A program made the position numbers and the translations under genes. Below the pieces are notes generated by a model that saw nothing but the letters and a program-made list of their open reading frames with translations, ran no database searches and was not told the origin of the DNA. From Magnolia sinica (lineage: Eukaryota; Streptophyta; Magnoliopsida; Magnoliales; Magnoliaceae), in contig NC_080582.1 of assembly GCF_029962835.1 (NCBI RefSeq), positions 75,450,177-75,514,176 of the forward strand: a stretch of 64,000 bases of DNA, in the 5' to 3' direction. Below are positions 43,506-52,739 of the stretch, in pieces (the first letter of the stretch is position 1; each line of letters opens with the position of its first letter).

Positions 43506-44737
43506 GAGAAATTGACGGCTGTTACCCACCGTCTTTTCTACACGCTCCCGAGCTTTATTTTCTCAAACAAAACCACATACTATTTGCACAGACGAAAATA
43601 CCCTTGCAATGAGGTGGTACCGTGAAACTACTAGCTCCAAATTATAACCGTAGCGACTCACACAAGAAATTAGACGATGCAGTAAGAAATTCATTGAGGC
43701 AAACCTATTGCTACGGATTATAACCGTAGCTATTCATGGAAACTTGACAGTCAACCCGAGTCTGTTTGATTTCCCACGATGCAGGTATATGATCATAAAT
43801 AAGTAATAATTACTTTTTCACCTAATTTGTAAAGGTGAGACTAATTCCATCTAATAAGTTATAAAAAAATGTTGACTTAAATATGTAGACGCCACTGCAA
43901 TGTATATGATATATCCACACCGTCCATATATTTTATTGTAACATTTTTGATGCATCAGACAAAAAATGATACTAATCCAACACTCAAATGGCTCATATGA
44001 AAAGAATCAATAACCTTAATTCTTATACCGTTAAAAATTATTTCTTTAATTGGGCCCACATTAAGTTTTTTTCATTATTTAATCTGCTCATGGGCTCACA
44101 TGGACATGGATAAGAGGAAAACACAAATATCAATAAGTTTTCAAAACTTTTAAAGGCCCTATAAAGTTTTTAATGGTAGGTGGTTAATTCCCATTGTTTA
44201 CTAAGTTGTGGTCCACTTGAGCTTTGGTTCAGTCCATTTATTTGCTCATGCCTTAAATTCTTCTAGCATAACAAATAAGCAGTATAAATACGTCACATAT
44301 ATAATGGTGGGCCATTTAGGTAAATGGGTAATAAGGTTGACCATGATGTATCATGCAAAAAGATGTGGTTATTGCTTACGTAAATAATCATTACCAATTT
44401 AGGTGGTAATTACAGTTGAGCCCAAAAATCAAACAGGCCCAGCCTTAAGCCACATTGAAATTCATGTTTTCCTACCTATATCTATGGTTATAATTCACAA
44501 CTATATGTTTAAGTTGTTGATTTCGATGCTTGCTTCGTTTAATTTCGTGTTTTACCATATCTGCTGTTATAACTCGTAGCCATAGATGTCACTGTTGCAC
44601 ATCAATGTAAGGGTATTTTCGTCGTCTTCAAATAATATATCCGTACAGATTGATTTATTTTAGGGAAGTAAAGTTTGAGAGCGTTCAAAAAGACAGTGGG
44701 TAAAATAAAAGGGTGGTGTTACACTCGTCAATTTCTC
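43506..44737. mobile_element. Non-autonomous Mutator-like element with 9-bp target duplication
   Basis: A 1,232-base unit starting GAGAAATTGACGGCTGTTAC and ending in the inverse GTCAATTTCTC. Arms of about 110-130 bases match in inverted orientation (e.g. ACGAAAATACCCTTGCAATG against its inverse near 44620). The flanking 9-bp duplication CAGCAGCGT is the Mutator hallmark. The centre (43895-44312) is a foldback-family core, bracketed by GCTACGG/TATAACCGTAGC motifs. No transposase is encoded. Confidence 0.85.
43895..44312 (+). mobile_element. Foldback-family copy 12 (core of the Mutator-like element)
   Basis: AATGTATATGATATATCCACACCGTCCATA through AATTGGGCCCACATTAAG, AAACACAAATATCAATAAG and GTGGTCCACTTGAGC to ATAATGGTGGGCC. 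Its central position inside an element with 9-bp duplication suggests the family is the core of a long-TIR Mutator-like lineage. Confidence 0.75.
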
Positions 44738-45128
44738 CAGCAGCGTGGGAAAAGAGACTGTCGAGCCGGTGGAACCGGATTTGGGCAGAGCCATCTCTCT
44801 GGAGCATGCATGGAATGGTGATCTCTCAATCGAGACTATACATATGGTGGGCCATATCATAGATGATCTTTATTTCAAAACTCAGAATATCAGTCAATCA
44901 TATTCGTCAATTTCTTTACTTTCCTTCTTGAAGTTGGTTTTAAGCCCATTAATTAGATGGAAGATATCATGCTCTCTATATGTATAGATAAGCATCTTCA
45001 ATCCACACTATCACAAGATGAACGGTACAGATTGATAACTATCTCTGCCACGTATGCAGCGGAGAAATGGATCTACCATATCCAGGTTCTCCACGTTCTA
45101 CCGGATGATCTACCCTGCTTTCCCTCTC

Positions 45129-45265
45129 GAGAAAATGACCACTGTAGGCAAAACCTTTTACCCAGCGGTTTTTATGAGGTAATACAAACTTAAGTTACCA
45201 ACTTAGACTAGCAAGTGCGAACAGCGACTTTGAGGACAAAACTACCCCTCCTTTTCACTGCGAAG
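45129..45265. repeat. Mutator-like terminal inverted repeat (left)
   Basis: GAGAAAATGACCACTGTAGG through AACCTTTTACCCAGCGGTT to ACTACCCCTCCTTTTCACTG. It is matched in inverse by about 51310-51453 and, less well, by 49060-49185. Confidence 0.8.
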
Positions 45266-45327
45266 ACGAGCGCTGACGCTCCTCCAACTGAGAGTTGTAC
45301 GAACGGCTTAAAAGAAATCAAAGTTAC

Positions 45328-45630
45328 ATGGCCCCACAGCTATGTATTTATTATATCCACAACGTTGATCCATATTTCGAGATCATTTCGGAGCATTATC
45401 AAAAAAAAGAAAATCATATCCAAAGATCAACTGGGCCACACCACACAGAGCAGCGGAAAATTGATTTTCATCATTGAAACTTTTGTACAGCCCACCATAA
45501 CATTTATTTTCCATCTAATCTATTTATAAGGTCACAAAGACATGGATGAAGAGGAAAAATAAATTTCATAATGATCCAAAACTTGTGTGGCCCCTAAAAG
45601 GGTTTCAACGGTAGAGGTTCAAGCAGAATG
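45328..45630 (+). mobile_element. Foldback-family copy 13 (left two thirds)
   Basis: GGCCCCACAGCTATGTATT through CAACTGGGCCACACCAC, GCCCACCATAACATTTATTT and GATCCAAAACTTGTGTGGCC, then broken after GGTTTCAACGGTAGAGG. Closest to copy 11. Confidence 0.75.
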
Positions 45631-46211
45631 GTCGTCGTGTAAGGATAAGGAGACAGATATAGCTACGGTTATAATTCGTAACCATAACAGTGGCTCCACA
45701 ATCAATCGCAAATCTGGTGATTCCACTGCAAGTCGCTGTCCCTATTGGCGATTAATTGTGGATTCAGTCATTCCACCCCTGATCTATGGCTATGGATTAT
45801 AACCGTAGTTATAACCGTATCCCTATGCACATTCTTTTTCTTTTCTTTTCTTTTTCTTTTTTGTTTTTTCACATGGAGAATTTTATTCTACCTACATTTT
45901 TTTTCTAACACATATTTATATAAATATGTAAATATAAGCATATAAAAAAAAATCTCTTTTTTTTTTTTTTCATTTTTTTCTTTATTTATATAACAAGAAT
46001 ATTTTCTAAACCAAAATTAGTTACTTGACGTACCATATATAATTTTAGGGTTGAAAGTTGGGCGGGCTCAACCCGACCAACCTGTGACCAACCCGACATT
46101 GGGTTGGGCTTAGTCAGGATGTATCGGGTTTGGTCTTGGGGTTGGGCCATACAAACAGCAACTCGATAAAACTTGGGTTGGGCTTGGGATGAGGTATTGG
46201 GAATTGCCAGG

Positions 46212-46514
46212 AAATGCATGGAAATGACCGTGAAATGCATGGAAATGACTGTGAAATGAAGGAAAATGACCGTGAAATGCATGGAAATGACCGTGAAATG
46301 AAATGGAATCGTCGGGATTGACCGTGAAATGCATGGAAATGACCGTGAAATGAAACGGAATCGCCGGGATTGACCGTGAAATGCATGGAAATGACCATGA
46401 AATGAAACGGAATCACCAGGATTGCCCATGAAATGCATGGAAATGACTGTGAAGTGAAGGGAATTGACTGTGAAATGCATGGAAATGACCGTGAAGTGAA
46501 GCGAATTGACCGTG
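46212..46514 (+). repeat. 21-bp tandem array A (ATGCATGGAAATGACCGTG)
   Basis: Units of 21 bases alternate with 31-base variants that insert GGAATCGCCGG. The unit shares GGAAATGA(C/G)CG with arrays B and C next to it, so all three appear to descend from one 21-base ancestor. Long open frames exist on both strands simply because the unit length is a multiple of three. Confidence 0.9.
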
Positions 46515-47005
46515 AGCGAGGGAAGCTAGAAATTCAGCGAGGCAACCTAAAAATTGAGCGAGGCAACCTACGAATTGAGCAAGGAATGCTAGAAATTGAG
46601 CGAGGCAACCTATGAATTGAACGAGGGAACATAGGATTTGAGCGAGAGAAGCTAGAAATTCAGCGAGGCAACCTAAAAATTGAGCGAGGTAACTTAGGAA
46701 TTGAGCGAGGGAAGCTACGAATTGAGCAAGGGAAGTTAGGAATTGAGCGAGAGAACCTACAGATTGAGCGAGGCAACCTAAGAATTGAGCGAGGGAAGTT
46801 AGGAATTGAGCGAGGGAACCTACGGATTGAGCGAGGCAACCTACGAATTGAGCAAGGGAAGCTAGGAATTGTGCGTAGCAACCTAGAAATTGAGCGAGAG
46901 AACATAGGAATTGAGCGAGGGAACCTAGGAATTGAACGAGGGAAGCTATAAATTGAACGAGGCAACGTACAAATTAAGCGAGGCAACCTAAGAAATAAGC
47001 GAGGA
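46515..47005 (+). repeat. 21-bp tandem array B (heptad-coding, strict period)
   Basis: About 23 consecutive units of exactly 21 bases built on GAGCGAGGCAACCTA plus (A/G)(A/G)AATT, with substitutions but no indels. The + frame encodes heptads IERGNL(K/R) with only two stops (near 46614 and 46947). The motif is helix-compatible and highly charged; hydrophobic spacing (5 and 2) is not that of a classical coiled coil. Confidence 0.9.
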
Positions 47006-47078
47006 AATTCAGTCGACCCCGTAAATGGCATTCACACCCTAAACATTTGAGATCGTTTTTTGTTCCTCTAATAATTGA

Positions 47079-47423
47079 AACAAGGAGAAACAAGTTTTTA
47101 AAATAAGACAAAAACCAACTTTGGTGTGTGTGAAATCTTTTCGTATTTCAATTTTTGACTCAAGGTCAAGGGCTATTGATAAGCATAAACTGGAAAATGA
47201 GCGGGCCAAACTGGAAAATGAGCGGGATAAACTAGAATTTGAGCGGGCTAAACTGAAATTTGAGCGGGCCCAATTGAAAATTGAGCCGGACAAACTGGAA
47301 ATTGAGTGGGCCAAACTGAAAAATGAGCGGGCCAAACTAAAAAATGAGCGAGCCAAACTGGAAATTGAGCGGGACAAACTGAAAATTGAGCGGGCAAACA
47401 TAGAAATGAGCGGGACAAACTAG
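47079..47423 (+). pseudogene. Open frame across array C, possible exon relic
   Basis: Open from 47079 to a stop at 47421-47423, with no ATG before the repeats. The non-repeat lead-in CVKSFRISIFDSRSRAIDK is followed by ten heptads of the KLENERA/KLEIERD type. Lack of a start and loss of frame in later units argue against a working gene. If real, it is an exon fragment of a protein with charged heptad repeats that I cannot name. Confidence 0.3.
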
Positions 47424-47624
47424 AATTTCAGCAAGACAAACTGAAAATTGAGCAGACAAACATGAAAATGAGCGGAAAAAACTAGAATTTCAGCGGGCCA
47501 AACTGGAAATTGAGTGGGCAAACATGGAAATGAGTGGGACAAACTAAAAATTGAGCGAGACAAACTGGAAATTGAGTAGGCTAAACTGGAAATTAAGTGG
47601 GACAAACTGGAAAATGAGCGGTCC
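47187..47624 (+). repeat. 21-bp tandem array C
   Basis: About 21 units built on AAACTGGAAATTGAGCGGG plus two bases. The first ten keep the period exactly. Later units of the AAACATAGAAATGAGCGGG form lack bases and break the frame. Confidence 0.9.
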
Positions 47625-47639
47625 ATCCACCTCCAGAGC

Positions 47640-48350
47640 CATGAATAGACCTGTACAAGGAGAGAAGGGCTAGCTTTGCCAACTTCAATTGCTCTTAGGA
47701 GTAGTTAATAAACTCTAAAAGATTGAAAATTCATTATCCTTACACAAATGTGCAAGTCCTGAAACATGGCAAATATTAGACTGGTCATATCATTTTTTTA
47801 GGTACATTAGAACTGTGCTTTGACATAATGAATACCCTGGAAAATAAGTCACTTTCAAAATACCCACCAATATAGCTTCTCCAATTTTACCAACTATAAA
47901 GGTAAGTCTTTAGAATTTTAAAAAACAAAACTATGTGAGATTACTTCAGGATCATTTGAATTGGGGGCATCTACATGCATTGAATATTTCAATTACCAAG
48001 CATTGCAATGCCTGAATGGTGTAACTGCTGGCAATTGAACATAAAACAATGAAAAGCTGAAAAGTTACAAACATAACATAAAACAATGGCTCTTCGATAT
48101 AAACGCATAAAACTTTTAGTAGAAGACATAGAACATTGTGGAGATGTTCTATGCACAATGAAGCCAAAATGTGAACTATTTAGACCACCTAAGGTGGATC
48201 CCACATTTATAGGGCCAGGGTATATCTAAGATTCTTCATCAGTTATAGGGGATGTGCCTAATATAAGTTTCCAACAACCCAGGGTATATCTACTAGATTA
48301 CTCAATTTTTTATGAAAATGTTCCTCAAACGAACATCCTAGCTTATCCTC
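47640..48350. other. No gene recognised
   Basis: AT-rich DNA between the 21-bp arrays and a foldback copy. No domain-bearing ORF. Confidence 0.5.
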
Positions 48351-48351
48351 T

Positions 48352-48838
48352 TGGGGCCACCAGCCAATGGTTAGTGTTCGGTGCTCTGTGGGCCCCATCA
48401 TGATGTATGTGTTTCAACCATGCCGTCCATCTATTTTTATATATCATTTTACGATATTATACAAAAAATGAGGTATATCCTGATCTCAATTGGACCACAT
48501 TACAGGAAACAGTGTTTAATGAACATCGACCATTAAAAACTTTTTGGTGGCCATAAAAGTATTGGATTAAGATGATCTTTGTTTTTACCCTTCATCTGGG
48601 TCTTTATGACGTAATAAACAGATTGGATTTCAAATAAACAGTACAGTGGGCCTCAGGAGGATTTAAATGATGGATATCCAATCATTATTGTTTTCTTGTA
48701 TTGTGGTACATCTAAGATTTATATCCCTCTTATTTTTAAGATAAAGCCTTGGAATGAACATTAAAAATGGATGAAACACATACATCATGGTGGGGCCCAC
48801 AGAGCACCGATCACCAGCCACGGGGCTGGTGTCAGGTG
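48352..48838 (+). mobile_element. Foldback-family copy 14
   Basis: One of the most complete copies. CACCAGCCAATGG..CGGTGCTCTGTGGGCCCC and CATGATGTATGTGTTTCAACC at left are mirrored by GGATGAAACACATACATCA and GTGGGGCCCACAGAGCACC..CACCAGCC at right. Confidence 0.85.
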
Positions 48839-49059
48839 GAGTAGCCAATCTGTTACCTATACTACATACATTCAATGTGGGCCCAACTGAGTTTAAAATA
48901 TACCTGTGGTGCATGCTTTCTTCACTGAACCGATCATTTTCAGAAGAAGACAAAATGTTGATAAGGGGGGCCCACAAAAAGAGTTTTTTTGGTCTTTCTA
49001 ACGGGTGAGCAAAGTGGGTGAAAGCAACGGCAGTGAAGCATTAGTGGAAAGGGAGAGGA

Positions 49060-49185
49060 AAAGCAGCAGTGAAAAGGAGGGGTATTTTCGTCCTAGAATT
49101 CGGTCTCCGCATGTACAGGTCTAGTTTGCAAAGCAAAGTTTGTATTGTTTCATAAAAACAACTGGATAAAAGGTGGGGTCCACAG
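49060..49185. repeat. Second inverted copy of the Mutator-like TIR
   Basis: GCAGTGAAAAGGAGGGGTAT..TTCGTCCTAGAATTCGG..AACTGGATAAAAGGTGGGGTCC is the inverse of 45140-45262, more diverged than the copy at 51310-51453. The terminal GTCATTTTCTC is not preserved. Confidence 0.7.
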
Positions 49186-49201
49186 TCCTAAAAATCTCTG
49201 G

Positions 49202-49303
49202 TGAATTTGACCAAGCAGTTAATGAAATTGACCGAGATTTACATGAAATTCTCTTTGGTGAATTTGACCGAGCAATTAATGAAATTGACCGAGCGGTTCA
49301 TAA
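49202..49303 (+). repeat. Short 21-bp repeat cluster related to arrays A-C
   Basis: Four units with 21-base period (two pairs at 49203-49244 and 49259-49300), each with GAA(A/T)TTGACC(G/A)AG, separated by 14 bases. The motif matches GAAATTGAGCGAG of array B. Confidence 0.7.
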
Positions 49304-49488
49304 AAGTTTTCGTTACATTACATGAATCCGTGGAAGGTCCCTATCATATTTTTATGATATCTCCGTCAAATTTATGAATTACTTGGGGAATTTCACCAAT
49401 CGTGAACCGAGAAGTAGGTCAAATGGACCAAAACCTCTCGCAATTTGTATTTATAGTTTGCTCAGTACACACTTATAGTGTTGAGTTA

Positions 49489-49500
49489 ACTGAGTTGGGC
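49489..49500. other. SINE target duplication, left
   Basis: ACTGAGTTGGGC precedes the SINE and recurs exactly at 49694-49705 after its A-rich tail. Confidence 0.9.
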
Positions 49501-49693
49501 ACACCCAGATCCATAGCTCAATTGGCAGACTGAACGGAGATACCTCTATGTCAACACTTGAGGTCTTGGTATCGATCCCTAGCAGGGGTGGCTAACATGG
49601 AGTGTGTACTGACATGGGTGTGTACTAACAAGCTAACCCAAAAAAAAAAAAAAAATAATAATAATAGTAAAATTAAATAAATAAATAAAATAT
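49501..49693 (+). mobile_element. tRNA-derived SINE
   Basis: A 193-base element with pol III promoter boxes: box A TAGCTCAATTGG (49514-49525) and box B GGTATCGATCCC (49568-49579). It ends in a 16-base A run and AATAATAATAG/AAATAAATAAAT tail. The 12-bp duplication ACTGAGTTGGGC flanks it. Non-autonomous; it would need LINE reverse transcriptase in trans. It inserted within the foldback/TIR field. Confidence 0.9.
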
Positions 49694-49701
49694 ACTGAGT
49701 T

Positions 49702-49812
49702 GGGCCCGCCTTGAATGTATGTGGACTATCCACGACGTTCATCCGTTTTTTCATCTAAAGTAAGGGTTTCAGCCCAAAATGGTGGTATATCTAAATATCA
49801 AGTGGGTCACAC
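49702..49812 (+). mobile_element. Foldback-family copy 15, left part
   Basis: GGGCCCGCCTTGAATGTATG..CCACGACGTTCATCC to TCAAGTGGGTCACAC, where it is broken by a copia-like LTR. It resumes at about 50946 with ACAGGAAACGGTGG. Confidence 0.65.
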
Positions 49813-50592
49813 TATTAGAAAATTACTTTTGGATATACCGAAAAACAAATAATAAAATAAAATTATCACTAGGCTGAATCACGTATAAAATACGCTGTCC
49901 TTAAAGTGTGATTCGCCCCCTTATCAACTGCTGATGGGTTACAGGCGAATTGCTTTCAGGATAAGACAAGCCTTATCTGGATCCAGCGTGCAGCAATCAC
50001 GATAGGTCCACTCTGGAACAATTTTAACGCAGTCGATTTATTCTGGCAGACTTAGACTATGGAGATGACAAAGTATTCTAAAATGAAGCTATGGACCGTA
50101 TCTAATTTGATGGGGAGATGGTGTGTTGAGATGATTCAATCGGACTGGAATGGTCTAGTTTATATAGGCCTCAGGTTTAGACCCGTTGCTGTGTAGTATT
50201 CAATGGTCCAGAACGTTTGAAAAACGTTTCTGGCCATTGTCCATTAATTTCAGACGTTTCTGGTCATTAGATCTGTAGATCTGACCGTTGGATCATCCTA
50301 GCCCGTCCGTTTTCGGACCGTTGTGGCTTTTAAAGTAGCTATCCGTTTAAGAAACGGCTGGACGTTTCGGATTTAAGATCCGACCGTTCTTAGTCACCTA
50401 TAAAACCCAGGCTCATTTCTAACATTTCAGATCCACACCGCCCTAAGGCTCTGACCAAACACATCGCACCGAGGTCGCACCGAGTTCGCGTAAGGTCGCG
50501 AGGGAGCGACCACTCTGCGATAAGATGCGCACGTGCGAAGTGCGCCATCTAGCGCCACTACAGCCACACTGCCTCACTGCCCACGCCCACGC

Positions 50593-50607
50593 CCTCACCC
50601 TCACTCT

Positions 50608-50656
<49 letters not shown>

Positions 50657-50657
50657 T
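50593..50657 (+). repeat. (CCTCAC)n tract
   Basis: About ten CCTCAC hexamers, followed by a CG-alternating stretch GCGCGCGCGCGCGCG at 50676-50690. Both lie inside the copia-like LTR. Confidence 0.92.
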
Positions 50658-50694
50658 CCCGTGCTCGAGCGCACGCGCGCGCGCGCGCGTGCGT

Positions 50695-50721
50695 GTGTTC
50701 CAGTGCGAAGCACTGGAACAC
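50695..50721. terminator. Perfect 12-bp hairpin in the copia-like LTR
   Basis: GTGTTCCAGTGC, loop GAA, GCACTGGAACAC. A strong stem in the presumed transcribed part of the LTR; an RNA-level role is possible but unproven. Confidence 0.4.
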
Positions 50722-50945
50722 GCAACCCATGTTTCATCTCTTCCAAAAAAGCTCCAAGTAAGAATACCCTTCTCAACATCTCATATAAACCACAAAGTTT
50801 TTCTCTGTATTTCCGATGTGGGACAAAGCACACACACCGCACTTTTTAATTTAAAAAATTCAAAAAGACATTTTGGCAGGAAAATTCCGAAATTTTGAAA
50901 ATTTTGAATATTCATTTTTTAATTATTTTTTAAACCACAAAAGAG

Positions 50946-51116
50946 CAACACACAACACAGGAAACGGTGGTTCCACTGTAGAAACCTTGTTATTCCCCCA
51001 CAATGATGTTTTACTTGTAATCCATCATGTTCATAGGATGATTTTTGCATGGATGAACCGAAAACCAAGATGCGAACTTCATCCAACAATTCAATGGCCC
51101 ACGAAAAATTTTCACC
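50946..51116 (+). mobile_element. Foldback-family copy 15, right part
   Basis: ACAGGAAACGGTGGTTCC, CCCCCACAATGATGTTTTAC and CATCATGTTCATAGG continue the family order interrupted at 49812. Confidence 0.6.
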
Positions 51117-51309
51117 GTTTAGGTAAATGTACATTATACCTGTAGTGCGTACTTTCTTCCAGGAAGGACCATTTAAAAAAAAACGAGATAATGCTGATGA
51201 ATAGAGAGGGTGGGATCCAGCTAAAGCGTGGTGCGATCCAAGCAACAGACGCGGTGGCGGAGTTTTCGTCTGTATTTTTTTTTTTTTTTTGCCAAATGGA
51301 GCGAGGGAA

Positions 51310-51453
51310 GGGAAACGACGCAGCAGTGAAAAGGAGGGGTAGTTTCGTCCTAAAAGTCGCTGTCCGCACGTGAGTCTAAGTTGGTAACTAAAGTTCGTAT
51401 TCCTTCATAAAAACCGCTGGATAAAAGGTTTTGTCCACAGTAGTCATTTTCTC
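51310..51453. repeat. Mutator-like terminal inverted repeat (right)
   Basis: CAGTGAAAAGGAGGGGTAGT..TAAGTTGGTAAC..CGCTGGATAAAAGG..GTAGTCATTTTCTC is the close inverse of 45129-45262. Confidence 0.8.
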
Positions 51454-51462
51454 CTCCCTCTT

Positions 51463-52735
51463 TCCCTGGATTTCTACTTCTCAAAGGTCTGAAAGGACTC
51501 TCCATCGCCATGATTCCTTCTACCATAGGACACCTTTGCTCTAATTGGCTAATTACCAAAATACCCTTGACTTTTGATGGACAATCTTTTCTTATTTTTG
51601 GTATACATTGATGCACTGGCAGAGTATAATCATCCGTAGGCATGCATGCATACACGTATTTGTACATGATCTAAACCGTCCAGATCATGGGCCCACTATA
51701 GGTGTGGAATAGCCTGAGATAAGGTTGATAGAAGAATCATAAGCTTCCTAGAGATTGGCTTCGAATTTTGGACGGTTAAGTTCTTTCCTTCGATTTGATG
51801 GCCAGAAATCAGAAGGTAAGGACCATTTGTTAAGTAGGACTCATCCACGATTGGTCCCTTAATTTCAACGGCCTGGATTGAGGTAGACGCATGCCACGTG
51901 TACAGTGGCAGGCATCTCATTCTCATTCAGGTACTTGATCTGGACAGGAGAGAAAAAAGAAAAAATTGGTGTCTGTCATCACCTTTTTGTTATTCTTTCA
52001 TTTTCTTTCCTAATCCATCTGAGAAATGCTGCAGTGCTCTTAGTTATATAGTGTCCATAGTTGCATTAGGACAGTTAGACGGTCCAATCCATTGATCTAT
52101 ACCGTTCATCATGCCCAATGCATATTTCATAGGCCACCATGGAAATATCACACTAATTGGACAAATATTAGCCATTTGACCAATGGCCTTAAACATGAAC
52201 GGGAAAGATCATTTATATAAAAATAGTTACAACCCAGAAATCGATCCATTTATTTGTTAGCCTCCATCATGGATTACTTATGTTTGTAAATAATCACTTT
52301 ACTTAGGCAATCTTAACCATCCCATCCATGGCTTGGGAAAAGGATGGCTATAGAAATAAGACCAAATCAAGATGCATTGGAGCGTCCGATCAATGTAATT
52401 TATATGTGAAAGCACTTGAGAATTGTACTGAACTTAATGGACAGTTAAGATTGATTGATTGAAGTGTCTAAGCAGCCCAATACAACTAGGTGTACTGTAA
52501 CTTATAGTGCTCTCATATCACTAGTGCATCTTTATCTTATCATATAAAAAGATGCTTCAACTTAACGTGGACATGTAAAAAACTATTATTTTTTTATTCT
52601 AAAATTGCAAAGTTCAAAGCTTATACGAGAATCTTTTGGAAATTGAGATATACACGGAGGGCCTGTTTGGATGCCACTCATTTTCACTCATGTATAATGT
52701 TTGTATCATACCATGTCAAGGTGTGTGTATTTTAT
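51463..52735. other. No gene recognised
   Basis: Intergenic DNA. GCATGCATGCATACACGTAT..CATGATCTAAACCGTCC near 51640 is loosely mirrored by GACGCATGCCACGTGTACAG near 51885, hinting at an old MITE. Otherwise nothing identifiable. Confidence 0.45.
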
Positions 52736-52739
52736 GGAG

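Larger units (their letters stand above)
49813..50945 (-). mobile_element. Ty1/copia-like solo LTR
   Basis: About 1.1 kb separating two parts of a foldback copy. On the minus strand GTCCCACATCGGAAA near 50812-50826 is followed by TTTATATGAG (TATA box), a pairing typical of plant copia LTR promoters, and the far end has AAGTGTGATTCGCCCCC-like sequence read on +. Exact ends are uncertain. It contains a (CCTCAC)n tract and a perfect hairpin. Confidence 0.6.
45129..51453. mobile_element. Candidate 6.3-kb Mutator-like element with nested insertions
   Basis: Outer ends GAGAAAATGACC (45129) and GTCATTTTCTC (to 51453) are inverted copies over about 135 bases. Flanks TTCCCTCTC (45120-45128) and CTCCCTCTT (51454-51462) are similar but not identical, so a shared 9-bp duplication is only suggested. 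Contents: half a foldback core, CTACGGTTATAA motifs, three 21-bp arrays, a foldback copy, an extra TIR copy, a SINE and a copia LTR. It could instead be two or more partially overlapping elements; the inner TIR at 49060-49185 could be the true partner of the left end. Confidence 0.5.

Noticed and set aside
45986..47401. Long minus-strand frames rich in FHAFHG, FPRSIP and SLARSF repeats
   Set aside because: They are the mirror of 21-bp arrays; any strand stays open because the period is a multiple of three. The + strand charged heptads are the more plausible coding reading, and even that lacks a start.
49514..49579. Possible functional tRNA gene
   Set aside because: Boxes A and B are present, but the cloverleaf stems and a CCA-adjacent acceptor do not form. 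The A-rich tail and 12-bp duplication make it a SINE.
50593..50657. Interstitial telomere-like repeat
   Set aside because: The unit CCTCAC differs from the plant telomere CCCTAAA and sits inside an LTR.
50443..50898. Several overlapping frames on both strands around the (CCTCAC)n tract
   Set aside because: They are produced by the hexamer tract (PHPHPH, TLTLTL, GEGEGE) inside an LTR and have no domain.
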